Shown: positions 25,210 through 35,177 of the stretch, piece after piece
How the letters are laid out: each line of letters opens with the position of its first letter
Position numbering within the stretch: position 1 is the stretch's first letter
NCBI GenBank assembly: GCA_963790775.1
Contig: CAWBPR010000022.1
Span: 1-64,000 of the forward strand
Direction of reading: 5' to 3'
Origin: JASJBU01 sp963790775
GTDB taxonomy: Bacteria > Pseudomonadota > Gammaproteobacteria > Chromatiales > Chromatiaceae
DNA: 64,000 bases
Program-made: the position numbers and the translations under genes
Notes under the pieces: model-generated
Seen by the model: the letters and a program-made list of their open reading frames with translations, nothing else
What the model was told of the DNA's origin: nothing
Database searches by the model: none

Positions 25210-25533
25210 ATGAAAGGTGGCTTAGGCAATCTGATGAAGCAGGCCCAGAAGATGCAGGCCGAGATGCAGGAGGCCCAGGAGAAACTGGCCCAGGAGATGG
25301 TGACTGGCGAATCGGGCGGTGGACTGGTCAAGGTGACGATCAACGGCAAGCATGAGACCCGCCGGGTGGAGATCGACGACAGCCTGATGGGGGAAGACAA
25401 GGAGATGCTGGAGGACCTGATTGCTGCCGCGATGAACGACGCCAATCAGCGCGTTACGCAAAAGATGCAGGACAGCATGTCGGGCCTGACCGCAGGCCTG
25501 AATCTGCCACCCGGCATGAAACTCCCCTTCTGA
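25210..25533 (+). CDS. ybaB: Nucleoid-associated protein, YbaB/EbfC family
   Basis: 107 residues: an N-terminal helix rich in Gln/Met/Glu (LMKQAQKMQAEMQEAQEKLA), beta-hairpin core GGLVKVTINGKHETRRVEID, then EDLIAAAMNDANQRV and a Met-rich tail (GLNLPPGMKLPF). A dimeric DNA-binding protein, normally encoded between dnaX and recR as here. 217 bp separate it from dnaX; recR follows after 4 bp. Confidence 0.96.
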   Translation: MKGGLGNLMKQAQKMQAEMQEAQEKLAQEMVTGESGGGLVKVTINGKHETRRVEIDDSLMGEDKEMLEDLIAAAMNDANQRVTQKMQDSMSGLTAGLNLPPGMKLPF

Positions 25534-25537
25534 AGCC

Positions 25538-26134
25538 ATGTCTTCAGCACCTCTATTGGAGCAACTGATAGCCGCACTGCGTTGTCTGCCCGGTGTGGGA
25601 GCAAAAAGCGCACAGCGCATGTCATACTATTTACTGGAGCGGGATCGTGAAGGCGGCAGGCGCCTTGCGGAGGTGCTGGCAGATGCGATGCAAAGGATCG
25701 GGCATTGCAAGCGTTGCCGCACCCTGACCGAAGCGGAGATATGTCAGCTTTGTGAAAATCCCCAGCGGGACGGCTCTCTGCTCTGTGTGGTGGAGACCCC
25801 GGCAGACCTGACCACTATCGAGCAGGCGATCGACTATCGGGGACGCTACTTCGTGCTGGGTGGCCGTCTCTCCCCGTTGGATGGTATGGGTCCCCGTGAG
25901 ATAGGCCTGGACCAGCTCGATCAGCGCCTGGCGGAGGGGGAGGTTCAAGAGATGATTCTTGCCACCAATTCGACCGTAGAGGGCGAGGCCACGGCACAGT
26001 ACATCCACGATATGGCGCAGACTCGAAACATCAAGACCACGCGAATCGCCCAGGGCGTACCCATGGGCGGCGAGCTGGAGTATGTGGATGGCGCGACCCT
26101 GGCGCACGCCTTTCGAGGACGTTCGGAGTTTTGA
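25538..26134 (+). CDS. recR: Recombination protein RecR
   Basis: 198 residues: N-terminal helix-hairpin-helix (LPGVGAKSAQRMSYYLL), C4 zinc finger (CKRCRTLTEAEICQLC), Toprim domain (LCVVETPADLTTIEQA; YVLGGRLSPLDG) and a C-terminal Walker-B-like segment. Acts with RecF/RecO to load RecA at gaps. Four bases downstream of ybaB, surely co-transcribed. Confidence 0.97.
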   Translation: MSSAPLLEQLIAALRCLPGVGAKSAQRMSYYLLERDREGGRRLAEVLADAMQRIGHCKRCRTLTEAEICQLCENPQRDGSLLCVVETPADLTTIEQAIDYRGRYFVLGGRLSPLDGMGPREIGLDQLDQRLAEGEVQEMILATNSTVEGEATAQYIHDMAQTRNIKTTRIAQGVPMGGELEYVDGATLAHAFRGRSEF

Positions 26135-26179
26135 GCCGGCGACCAGCTCAATGGTGATCTTTAACTTTAAGGAACAAAC

Positions 26180-26524
26180 ATGAGTGACTGTCTTTTCTGT
26201 AAATTTGTTTCCGGAGATATCAAACCTGACGTGGTCTATGAGGATCCGGATGTGCTGGCATTCCGAGACTTGAATCCCCAGGCTCGCTGCCACATCCTGG
26301 TGATACCCAAGCGTCATATTGCGACGCTGAATGATCTGCAGCCGGAAGATGCCGAGCTGATGGGTAAGCTCACCCTGGCGGCGCAGAAGATCGCTGCCGA
26401 TGAGGGAATCGCCGAACCCGGTTACCGCACTGTGATCAACTGCAACGCGGAAGCCGGACAGTCGGTTTTCCATATCCACCTGCACCTGTTGGGTGGTCGT
26501 AAAATGGGATGGCCGCCAGGCTGA
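26180..26524 (+). CDS. hinT: HIT family nucleotide hydrolase (HinT-like)
   Basis: 114 residues with CLFCKFVSGDIKPDVVYEDPDVLAFRDL at the N-terminus and the histidine triad HIHLHLLGGRKMGWPPG at the C-terminus. HinT-type enzymes hydrolyse aminoacyl- and phosphoramidate adenylates. AAGGAACAA precedes the ATG as ribosome site. Confidence 0.95.
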   Translation: MSDCLFCKFVSGDIKPDVVYEDPDVLAFRDLNPQARCHILVIPKRHIATLNDLQPEDAELMGKLTLAAQKIAADEGIAEPGYRTVINCNAEAGQSVFHIHLHLLGGRKMGWPPG

Positions 26525-26537
26525 AGCTCCCGGGATA

Positions 26538-29502
26538 ATGAAAACCCGTTCCGATGCAGTCAGCAGGAATAGCGGAATCCAACAGCAGGATACTGCCCTG
26601 AAACCCTACCTTGTTGCGGTAGAAGGGATGAGCTGCCAGCACTGTGTCGCCGCCGTCGACAAGGCAATTCGGGCATTACCAGAGGTTACCGAGGTCGATG
26701 TCAGCCTCGAGACAAAAACTGCTCTGGTTACCGGTGGTCAGCCCCATCAGGTGATTGAGGCGATCAAGGCGGCGGGTTATGAGAGCGGACCCCTGCCTGA
26801 GATCCCGGAGAGTTGTCCCGTCGGCGCGGCAGATGAAGCCGGTCAACCCGAGCCCCGGAGTATCGATGGCGGCTATCTGATCGCGATTGAGGACATGACC
26901 TGTTCCAGTTGCGTCGCCACGGTGGAGCGGGCGATTCGCACTGTGGAAGGGGTCACGGATGCAGCAGTCAATCTGGTCGAGAAGCGCGCCCAGGTGACGG
27001 GTGGCGAGCCGCAGAACGTAGTAAACGCAGTCATCGATCAGGGTTACAACGCCCATTTGGTCGAAATCCCACAAGTGACGACAGATTCCCTGCTGCTGGC
27101 GGTTTCAGGTGTGACAGAAGATACGCTTTCCCGCATGACTCAGCAGCTCGAAGGGCGTGCGGAAGTGGTTGCCGAAGGGGACAACTGGCGCGTCTCCAGT
27201 CAGCTTCATCCCGCAGATTTACTGCTTACTCTGCGGCGCGCCGGTGTCCAGGCCAGACTTGTCGAGGAGTTCACTGACCCCTATGCGGAACAGACGGAGG
27301 AGGCCCGGCTGGAGATCAGGCGCTCCTGGCAGCGGGCGCTGCTTGCCGGGCTGCTGGGCGCCGGACTGATGACGGCGCATTTCGCCGGGCTGCTTCCTGA
27401 TCCGCAGGCTCAGGGTGGACAGCTGATCTGGAGCGCAATCGCCTTGCTCTGCCTCGCAGTCATGTGGTTCAGCGGGCGAAACTACTATCGAGGGGCCTGG
27501 AAGCAGGCGCGGCACTTTTCCTCAAACATGGATACCCTGGTGGCGCTGGGAACGGGGGCTGCGTGGATTTCTTCCAGTATGATAGTGCTGGTGCCCGATC
27601 TTTTACCCGCGGGTATGACGAATCTCTATTTCGATGCTTCAGTGTTGATCCTCGCCTTCCTGCAACTCGGTCATGTGCTCGAAACCCGCGCCAAACGCAC
27701 CACCAGTGAGGCGATAGGCAGTTTGATCGGCCTGTCACCGAAAACCGCATCTCTGGTGCGGGGTGATGAGGAGGTGGAATTACCGGTCTCGCTGCTGCAA
27801 CTCGGTGATCAGGTGCGGGTGCGGCCCGGTGAACGCATCGCCATCGACGGGATCGTGGAGGAGGGTCTCTCCAGTGTGGATGAATCAATGCTCAGCGGGG
27901 AGTCGGCGCCGGTTAAAAAGACGCCTGGCGATCCACTCACCGGCGGCACCATTAATCAGCGCGGCAGCCTGCTGTACCGGGTTGCGCGAATCGGGGATGA
28001 AACCACCCTGGCCCAGATCATCAAGATGGTGAAACAGGCGCAGATGAGCAAGCCACCGATTGGCAGACTGGTGGACCAGGTGTCGGCGGTGTTCGTACCG
28101 ATAGTTATCCTGATCGCCCTGTGTACCTTTGCCGGATGGCTTCTGCTCGGCCCGGATCCACAATCAGCCTATGCCCTGACGGCTGGAATCGCCGTGTTGG
28201 TGATTGCCTGTCCCTGTGCCCTGGGGCTGGCTACACCTATTGCCATCATGGTAGGCACCGGACGCGCCGCGCAGTTGAACATCCTGATTCGCAACAGTGA
28301 TGCCCTGCAGAGCGCCAGCCATCTGACCCATCTGGTGGTGGACAAGACCGGCACCCTGACTCAGGGTCAACCAGCGGTGACATTGATTCAAACGGCGCCC
28401 GGAGTGGACGAAGACAGAGCTGATAAGGCTGGCCGCCAGTCTGGAATCCGGTTCCGCCCACCCGCTGGCGTATGCGATAACCAGGCTGGCGGATGAAAAT
28501 CATATTCAATCGAGTCCGGTTGAACTATTCGAGGCCGTGGATGGCCGGGGCGTCGCGGGACAGATCGATGGCAGGCAGACCTTAATTGGCAGTCTCAGGT
28601 TTATGCAGGAGCGGGGCGTCGTAGTGCCCGACAGACTACAGCAACAGGCGGCGCAGGAGGCAGCCAGAGGCGGGACCCCGGTCTGGTTGGCGGATGACGC
28701 CCAGCTCAAAGGGTTAATGATTCTGAAAGATCCGCTCCGGCATGACAGCAGTGAGGCGATTGCCGCACTGCACCGGCAGGGTTTGAAGGTCGTGATGTGT
28801 ACCGGCGACAATCATGCCACCGCCAAGGCTGTTGCAGATGAGCTGGGCATTGATGAGCTGCACAGCGAAGTGTTGCCCGCCGACAAGCTTGAGGTGGTCA
28901 AAAGGCTGCAGCGCCAGGGTTTCCGGGTGGGCATGGTGGGCGATGGGGTCAACGATGCCCCCGCCCTGGCCCAGGCGGATACCGGCTTCGCCATCGGCAG
29001 CGGCACCGATGTGGCGATCAGCAACGCGGATATCACCCTGGCGGGGGATTCGCTGCTCAATGTGAGTAATTCGATTGCGATATCCAGCGCCACTTTGCGC
29101 AATATCAAACAGAATTTGTTCGGTGCGTTTATCTATAATGTGATTGGCATTCCGATGGCGGCTGGCGCGCTGTTTCCCTTCACCGGCTGGTTGCTGCCGC
29201 CGATGTTTGCCAGCGCCGCCATGGCCATGTCATCTGTGACCGTGGTAAGCAACGCCAACCGGTTGCGATTCTTTAAACCTGAAATCGTGGAGAAACCCTT
29301 GCCTATCAAACTCACTATTAGCGGTATGACCTGTCCCCATTGCCTGATCAGTGTGACCAAGGCGCTGGAAGCTGTGGATGGCGTAGAGAAAGCCGATGTC
29401 AGCCTTGAATCGGGTGAAGCGCTGATCATGGGCGGCGCCGACGCCGCTAGCTTGATTGCCGCAGTGAAAGCGGCTGGATATACCGCTGAGCTTGCCGGTT
29501 AA
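26538..29502 (+). pseudogene. copA: Copper-exporting P1B-type ATPase, frameshifted
   Basis: Two heavy-metal-associated domains with CxxC (GMSCQHC, DMTCSSC), a third HMA-like stretch without cysteines (about residues 180-250), membrane domain with CPCALGLATP, phosphorylation motif DKTGTLTQG, hinge GDGVNDAPAL, and an unusual extra HMA domain at the C-terminus (GMTCPHC). The CPC signature and HMA domains indicate Cu+/Ag+ export. Near 28416 the frame changes: GVDED continues as ELIRLAASLESGSAHPLA only if one A is removed. The span (2965 nt) is one base over a multiple of three and would give 987 residues. Real mutation or sequencing error. Confidence 0.9.
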
Positions 29503-29568
29503 GCCCTGGAATCGACTATAATCCTGGTTGGATCCATCCATCATGGCCGGTTAAGGCATTTCAGATCG

Positions 29569-29878
29569 ATGCAGATAAGTGCTCCAAGCATTCGCCCATT
29601 AGCTCAGTTGCCTGTTGAACAACAGCCGCTCGGAGAACGGCATGTGCCCGCGTCATCAGGACGGGTTGCCCAGTCCAACTCTGACGCTCAGGGCTGTGGT
29701 TGATGCGAGGGAAGCGGAGGCCATGCTGTTTCACACCCGTTTCCGCCAGACTTCCCTGGATGCACAAAATGGTCTCGATTCACGCTCTCAACGCGCCCTG
29801 AATGCCTATGCCTCGCTGGAGCAGAGTGCTGAAAGGGAGTACGTAAGTTCTGTTTTAGGGATCGATGAGTATGTATAG
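29569..29878 (+). pseudogene. Small protein before usp, frameshifted
   Basis: From ATG at 29569 (MQISAPSIRPLAQL...) the frame stops at 29701, while the next frame carries on as AVVDAREAEAMLFHTRFRQTSLDAQNGLDSRSQ to GIDEYV. Deleting one G of the GGG near 29691 joins them into 102 residues; the span is 310 nt, one over a multiple of three. The C-terminal pattern (SQRALNAYASLEQ...VSSVLGIDEYV) looks like a recurrent small gammaproteobacterial family of unknown function. The stop overlaps the usp start region, so co-transcription is likely. Confidence 0.6.
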
Positions 29879-30344
29879 AATTCTCGCCGCGATTGATTTC
29901 TCCGATGCTTTTGACCGGGTGATCAAGGAGACTGTGGTGCTTGCGCAGGCCCTTTCCGCAAATGTCACCCTGCTGCATGTGACGGAGCCAGAGCCCGGGC
30001 CTGTATTCACCGCTTATGAACCGGACCCACTCATGGGGGGCATCGAACCGGATCCTCAAATGATTCGGGATGCGGTTGCCGAACGTTACCACAAGGAGCA
30101 TGACCGTCTGCAGAAAATCAGTCGGCAAATGCGGGAAAAGGGGGTGGAGTGTGTTGCCTTGCTGGTGCCGGGCAGTGGTGCGGAACAGATTCTGGCAGAG
30201 TCGGAGAAATTGCAGGTGGATATGATTCTGCTCGGTTCACATGGCAAAGGCATGGCTGCCAAGCTACTGCTCGGCAGCACCAGTGAGGGGGTATTGCGTA
30301 AATCCAGCGTGCCGGTACATATCGTCCCGACACGCAAGCAATAG
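29865..30344 (+). CDS. uspA: Universal stress protein
   Basis: 159 residues of a single Usp domain: YRILAAIDFSDAFDRVIKE at the start and the ATP-binding signature GSHGKGMAAKLLLGSTSEGVLRKSSVPVHIV at the end (G-2x-G-9x-G-S/T). Probably an ATP-binding dimer induced by stress. ATG at 29865, overlapping the end of the preceding small gene. Confidence 0.93.
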   Translation: MSMYRILAAIDFSDAFDRVIKETVVLAQALSANVTLLHVTEPEPGPVFTAYEPDPLMGGIEPDPQMIRDAVAERYHKEHDRLQKISRQMREKGVECVALLVPGSGAEQILAESEKLQVDMILLGSHGKGMAAKLLLGSTSEGVLRKSSVPVHIVPTRKQ

Positions 30345-30350
30345 CGAAGC

Positions 30351-31610
30351 TCAGCCTGCCGGGTTGTATCTGTCCGGCTCAAAGTGCAGGGTGGCAAACA
30401 GGTCGTCCAGGGTTTCTTCCCGGCGGATCAGCTCGACGCTGCCATCTTCCCTCAGCAGCAGTTCCTTGGGACGAAATTTACCGTTGTAGTTAAAGCCCAT
30501 GGAGTGGCCGTGAGCGCCGGTATCATGGATGTAAAGCAGGTCACCATCCGCGATTTTCGGCAGGGGACGCTGGATCGCGAACTTGTCGTTGTTCTCGCAC
30601 AGCGAACCGGCCACATCCACGATCTCTTCCTGTCCCGTTTTTCCCAGTACATCGATGTGGTGATAGGCGCCATACATACCAGGTCGCATCAGGGCGGACA
30701 TGCAGGCATCGACGCCGACATAGGTGCGATAGATCTCCTTGCGGTTGATCGCCCGGGTCACCAGCACGCCATGGGGACCGGTCATATAGCGGCCACTCTC
30801 CATATAGAGTTTTGGTGCGTAACCGTTGTGGGTCTTGAACACATCCAAGAGTTCGCCGATCTCCTGCGCCATGCTCACGATATCGAGCGGTTGATCTTCA
30901 GGCCTGTAGGGAATGCCCAGTCCGCCGCCGATATTGATGAAATCGAAGCCGATATCGAGTTGCGAGGATAGCCATTCCAGCCGCTCCAGCAGCATGCGGG
31001 TGGTCTCCACCATGTAGCTGTAGTTCAACTCATTCGAGGCCAGCATGGTGTGCAGGCCAAAGCGTGTGGCGCCTCGCTCCTTCACCTGCCGATAGGCATC
31101 CAGCAGTTGATCATGGGCGACACCGTATTTCGCCTCGATCGGATTGCCGATGATGCTGTTGCCTGAGCGGCGCTCGCCTGGATTGTAGCGGAAGCAGATC
31201 AGTTCAGGCATCCGTGGAACCTTCTCGATGAGGGAGATATCATCCAGATTCAGCACACAGCCGCCATCCGCTTCAGCAGCGGCGAAGTCGGCATCGCTGG
31301 TATCGTTGGAAGTGAACATGATCTCCTCACCCCGCGCGCCCAGGTCCCGGCTGAGCTTCAGTTCCGCTATGGAGCTGCAGTCAAAACCAAAGCCCATGGA
31401 CTGCATGAGCTGCATGATGCGGGGGTTGGGCAGGGCTTTGACCGCGAAGTACTCCTTGAATCCCTGGATGCCGGAAAATGCGCGGTTCAGACCATTGCCG
31501 GTCTCGCGTATGCCTTTCTCATCATACAGATGAAAGGGGGTGCCGAAATGTTCAGCGATTCTCTCCAGTGAACTGGCGAGGCGTGCTGCAAAATCTTTGG
31601 ATATAGGCAT
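30351..31610 (-). CDS. lysA: Diaminopimelate decarboxylase
   Basis: 419 residues, fold-type III PLP enzyme: PLP lysine in EYFAVKALPNP (about residue 58), glycine-rich FINIGGGLGIPY, substrate/PLP residues in ESGRYMTGPHG and the partner-subunit CENND (Cys near residue 338). It makes L-lysine from meso-diaminopimelate. It lies 61 bp downstream of dapL on the same strand. It could be confused with carboxynorspermidine or ornithine decarboxylase, but the dapL neighbour supports LysA. Confidence 0.85.
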   Translation of the reverse strand: MPISKDFAARLASSLERIAEHFGTPFHLYDEKGIRETGNGLNRAFSGIQGFKEYFAVKALPNPRIMQLMQSMGFGFDCSSIAELKLSRDLGARGEEIMFTSNDTSDADFAAAEADGGCVLNLDDISLIEKVPRMPELICFRYNPGERRSGNSIIGNPIEAKYGVAHDQLLDAYRQVKERGATRFGLHTMLASNELNYSYMVETTRMLLERLEWLSSQLDIGFDFINIGGGLGIPYRPEDQPLDIVSMAQEIGELLDVFKTHNGYAPKLYMESGRYMTGPHGVLVTRAINRKEIYRTYVGVDACMSALMRPGMYGAYHHIDVLGKTGQEEIVDVAGSLCENNDKFAIQRPLPKIADGDLLYIHDTGAHGHSMGFNYNGKFRPKELLLREDGSVELIRREETLDDLFATLHFEPDRYNPAG

Positions 31611-31671
31611 GACAAACTAACCGGAACTTGGCTGAAGCGCCCATGGAACTCCAAGGGCGCCGCTGCGTAAT

Positions 31672-32892
31672 TTAAAGGACTTCACTGATGCGCTGCATCG
31701 CCTGCTGGACATTCTCGAAGCTGTTGAAGGCGCTGATGCGGATATAACCCTCGCCACATTTTCCGAAGCCGGCTCCGGGTGTGCAGACCACGCCTGCCTT
31801 ATTCAGCAGGTTGTCAAAAAAGTCCCAGGAATCGCCTTTGGCATCGATCCAGATGTACGGGGAATTCTCGCCACCAATACATTCGTAGCCCAATGTCTCC
31901 ATCTGCTCCCGGATAAATCTGGCATTCTTCATGTAGTAACTGATCAGCTCTTTGATCTGCGCTTTGCCTGCGTCACTGTAAACCGCTTCGGCCGCTCTTT
32001 GCACCGGATAGGAGACACTGTTGAACTTGGTGGTGTGGCGGCGGTTCCACAGGCCATGTACAGCGACCTTTGCACCGGATTCGGTGTACGCCATGCACTC
32101 TTTTGGCACTACCGTATAGGCACAACGGGTGCCGGTAAATCCCGCGTTCTTAGAGAAGCTGCGGAACTCAACCGCAACCTCACGGGCACCCTCGATCTCG
32201 TAGATGGAGCGGGGCAGGGATTCATCCTGGATAAACGCCTCATAGGCTGCATCGAACAGGATCAAAGCCTGGTTGGCCTTGGCATAATCGACCCACTGCT
32301 TTAATTGATCTTTGGTTGCTGTGGCCCCGGTTGGATTGTTTGGAAAACAGAGATAGATCAGATCAACAGGGGTCGAAGGGAGATCCGGGATAAAGCCATT
32401 GGCCTTGTTACCGTCCAGGTAGACCAGCCCGGTATAACGACCCTCGACGGCTTTACCACTGCGCCCAGCCATGACATTGGTGTCCACATAAACCGGGTAG
32501 ACCGGGTCCGGGATGGCGACGGTAATGTCATTGGCGAAGATCTCCTGAAAATTTCCGGAGTCGCATTTTGCACCGTCACTGACGAAAACTTCGTCTGCCG
32601 CTATATTACAGCCGCGATCCTGAAAATCATTCTTGGCGATCGCTTCGCGCAGGAAATCGTAACCCTGTTCGGGCCCGTAGCCATGGAAGGTGCTGTCACT
32701 GGCCATCTCGTCAACACCCGCATGAAAGGCCTTCACGCAGGCATCCGGCAAGGCCCTGGTGACATCCCCGATACCCAGTTTGATGATGCTTTTATCCGGA
32801 TTCGCCTTTTGAAAGGCGATGACCCGTTTTGCAATGTCGGAAAACAGATAGGAGGCCTGGAGCTTACTGAAATTTTCGTTGATCTTGATCAT
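31672..32892 (-). CDS. dapL: LL-diaminopimelate aminotransferase
   Basis: About 406 residues from MIKINENFSKL (a start 9 bp upstream is possible). Class I/II PLP aminotransferase with the DapL N-terminus (LQASYLFSDIAKRV), IIKLGIGDVTRALP, GYGPEQGYDFLREAI, CFPNNPTGAT and PLP-lysine region FRSFSKNAGFTGTR. It converts tetrahydrodipicolinate directly to LL-diaminopimelate with glutamate, bypassing the dapD/dapC/dapE succinylase steps usual in gammaproteobacteria. Its pairing with lysA supports a lysine/peptidoglycan precursor operon. Confidence 0.92.
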   Translation of the reverse strand: MIKINENFSKLQASYLFSDIAKRVIAFQKANPDKSIIKLGIGDVTRALPDACVKAFHAGVDEMASDSTFHGYGPEQGYDFLREAIAKNDFQDRGCNIAADEVFVSDGAKCDSGNFQEIFANDITVAIPDPVYPVYVDTNVMAGRSGKAVEGRYTGLVYLDGNKANGFIPDLPSTPVDLIYLCFPNNPTGATATKDQLKQWVDYAKANQALILFDAAYEAFIQDESLPRSIYEIEGAREVAVEFRSFSKNAGFTGTRCAYTVVPKECMAYTESGAKVAVHGLWNRRHTTKFNSVSYPVQRAAEAVYSDAGKAQIKELISYYMKNARFIREQMETLGYECIGGENSPYIWIDAKGDSWDFFDNLLNKAGVVCTPGAGFGKCGEGYIRISAFNSFENVQQAMQRISEVL

Positions 32893-33024
32893 CTGTAACA
32901 ACCTGAGGAAATTGGCCGTGCCTACGGCATTGGCTTGGTGTGTTGCGAAAGCGCGCCATTATACAGGCAAAGGGGGTTTTTAGGAGGTGTCTACAGGCAG
33001 TTTAACCCTATTAGATGGCGGGTA

Positions 33025-33369
33025 TTAGCCGAATATTCTCCGATACTGATCCTCACTGTATCCCACATGGAGGGCGCTGCCTGTATCGAGTAACGGGCGT
33101 TTGATGATCGAAGGGGTATCCAGCATGACCTTAATGGCAAGGGCTGCATCGATGTTCCTCTTGATTTCATCATCCAGCTTACGCCACATCATGCCCCGTT
33201 TGTTGAGCAGAATTTCCCATCCCAGTTGTTTCACCCAACTCTTGAGCAGAGACTCATCCAGACCCTCTTTTTTATAATTGTGAAACTGGTATTCGATATG
33301 CTGATCATCCAGCCACTTGCGGGCCTTTTTCATAGTGTCACAATTGGGGATACCGTAAATTTTTACCAT
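33025..33369 (-). CDS. ArsC/Spx-like protein (YffB type)
   Basis: 114 residues of thioredoxin-like fold: MVKIYGIPNCDTMKKARKWLD with one N-terminal Cys, NYKKEGLDESLLKSWVKQLGWE, and the ArsC-type ending IIKRPLLDTG. YffB proteins resemble arsenate reductase but probably act as glutathione-dependent thiol reductases; there is no ars context here. An adjacent ATG adds one Met. Confidence 0.88.
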   Translation of the reverse strand: MVKIYGIPNCDTMKKARKWLDDQHIEYQFHNYKKEGLDESLLKSWVKQLGWEILLNKRGMMWRKLDDEIKRNIDAALAIKVMLDTPSIIKRPLLDTGSALHVGYSEDQYRRIFG

Positions 33370-33450
33370 CATGCGCTATCTGTTGGTTGAATCAAGGCGC
33401 TAGTATAAAGTAGCTCGTCAAGTCTAACCAAAATTGTGGAGGTGCTGTTT

Positions 33451-33792
33451 ATGAGTCAACAGGAAGATAACGGTTTCTCCTGCCCGATTCCAAAGCCTCC
33501 CGATATGTCTCACATCGTTCAGCTGGAAATCTCTCCAGATCCGCCACTGAAAGACTATCTGGAGGCAATGCGGTTGGCGAATCAGGAAGCTGACAAACGT
33601 TTGGGTCAGCATATGCTGCTGTCATGGTATGACCGGGATCGGGATTTCGAGTCCCCGCAGCATGCCAGCGAATGCCACCAGCACAGCGCCGTGCCGGGAT
33701 ACGTGGACTATGGGGTCTATCATGGCGCGAAATTGAAGATCGATATTGAACAAGGCCGTTTTGTTTTCTTCTATCTGCCCGTCGATTTATAA
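33451..33792 (+). CDS. Small conserved-looking protein, unknown function
   Basis: 113 residues from MSQQEDNG, preceded by a strong GGAGGTG at good spacing, which decides the start over the ATG at 33436. Soluble, with conserved-looking WYDRDRDFESPQHASECH and PGYVDYGVYHGAKLKIDIE segments; the Cys/His cluster could bind metal. I do not recognise a function. Confidence 0.78.
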   Translation: MSQQEDNGFSCPIPKPPDMSHIVQLEISPDPPLKDYLEAMRLANQEADKRLGQHMLLSWYDRDRDFESPQHASECHQHSAVPGYVDYGVYHGAKLKIDIEQGRFVFFYLPVDL

Positions 33793-33806
33793 CCGCCAAG
33801 GCCTGC

Positions 33807-34859
33807 TTAGAAAGAGATTGAGACCCTGTTGCGACCGTTGTTTTTCGATTGATAGAGCGCTTGATCGGCACGCTGGATAAAATCATCCGTCACTTCACCA
33901 TGTTTAAAGGATGTGACGCCAATCGATACAGTTATTCCACCGATGGGCTGGCTCGTATCTGTCCGTTTCAGTCTGCTTCTTTCAATGGTTGTTCTGATTG
34001 ATTCAGCAAGAATTCTGGCATTATCCAGCTGAGTGTTGGGTAGGAGTATCGCATATTCCTCGCCGCCGATCCGGGCGACGATATCTTTACCCTTGAGATT
34101 ATTTGAGAGTTGCTTGGCGATAAAACGTATGACCTTATCACCAATGAGATGGCCATAAGTATCATTGACCCGTTTGAATTTATCGATATCGATCATCAGC
34201 AGACCCAGGGGATCCCTTGATTGATTGGCATCGTCCGAGGCCCTCATCAATTCCTGGTCAAAGGCGCGCCGATTAAGCAGGCCGGTGAGTGAGTCAGTGG
34301 TGGCCTGTTCCCGACTGCGTTCCAGTTCTTCACGCAGATTCTCAACCTCCTGCTTGGTTTCTGAGAGCATTTTCTGCAGCAGGGTGCTACTTTGAGCAAT
34401 CATCTTGGTCTCGGAAACCACCTCTGCAATGATATTGCGCATCTCATGCAGATCGTGGCTTTCTGTCAGTTTTTCCGTGTAATTGCCGAGCACCTTGCTT
34501 GAATTGGAAGCCTGTGTTGTCGATTGATCGATGCCGGAGATGGTTTCCGTCATCACCATATAGAGATCCTTGCTGTGCTTCTCCATTGCGCGTCTGTCAA
34601 CATCCCAGATGTAGCGTCTGTAGAGTTCGATGGCAGCCTGTTTGGAAAGACCTTTTTGCTCGCTCAGCACTTTATCCAGGATATTGGAAAGTTCCAGGTT
34701 GGTTCCGGATACATACTCATAGCAGAGGTTGAAGTTGATGGGATTCGGCGGCAGCTTAAACTTCGCGAGCATCGGCAGCACCAGGCGTAAATACTCATTG
34801 GCCTTTTCCGCAGATTCGGGATAGTTCAATGCGGGAGAAATTGAATTTTCTTTATCCAT
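33807..34859 (-). CDS. Diguanylate cyclase (GGDEF)
   Basis: 350 residues. An N-terminal helical region (1 to about 185, with a coiled coil near 150-185: LLQKMLSETKQEVENLREEL) and a C-terminal GGDEF domain with ATTDSLTGLLNRRAFDQEL, LMIDIDKFKRVNDTYGHLIGD and active-site RIGGEEYAI. It should make c-di-GMP from two GTP. No TM segment or recognised sensor is visible; the coiled coil suggests dimer-dependent activation. Confidence 0.92.
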   Translation of the reverse strand: MDKENSISPALNYPESAEKANEYLRLVLPMLAKFKLPPNPINFNLCYEYVSGTNLELSNILDKVLSEQKGLSKQAAIELYRRYIWDVDRRAMEKHSKDLYMVMTETISGIDQSTTQASNSSKVLGNYTEKLTESHDLHEMRNIIAEVVSETKMIAQSSTLLQKMLSETKQEVENLREELERSREQATTDSLTGLLNRRAFDQELMRASDDANQSRDPLGLLMIDIDKFKRVNDTYGHLIGDKVIRFIAKQLSNNLKGKDIVARIGGEEYAILLPNTQLDNARILAESIRTTIERSRLKRTDTSQPIGGITVSIGVTSFKHGEVTDDFIQRADQALYQSKNNGRNRVSISF

Positions 34860-35177
34860 GTGTTGTTCAAAAAATCATTGGTCTGCAAAAATTGTCTCAC
34901 TGCTCAACTCTTGACTATTTATACTGCAAGAATCCGTTTCTTCACTAAGCAATCGTTGGATGAGTAGGCAAGAAATAGTTAAACGATTGTATGCAAAGCT
35001 GATTGTGTTTTCGGCCAATTACTGAATTTCTTTAAAAAATGGCTCGAGCTGTATTCTCTGCCAGCAGCGATCCATCTGGTTCATGCAGACCTGTATATGC
35101 AGTACTCCTGCAGGGATACCGAAGATAAAAAAGGGGTGCATCAGCACCCCTCAATCGTACACTTTTAGAGTAATTGA
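34860..35177. other. Intergenic region between dgc and acs
   Basis: 318 bp holding the leader of the GGDEF gene (AT-rich, no clear hexamers) and, at 35125-35151, the acs terminator described separately. No further gene or repeat is apparent. Confidence 0.6.
35125..35151 (-). terminator. Rho-independent terminator of acs
   Basis: On the minus strand AGGGGTGC-TGAT-GCACCCCT is followed by six T, 25 bp after the acs stop codon. Confidence 0.88.

Noticed and set aside
29589..29606. GCCCATTAGCTCAGTTG, resembling the 5' part of a tRNA
   Set aside because: No matching acceptor, anticodon or T-arm follows; the stretch is coding in the small gene before usp.
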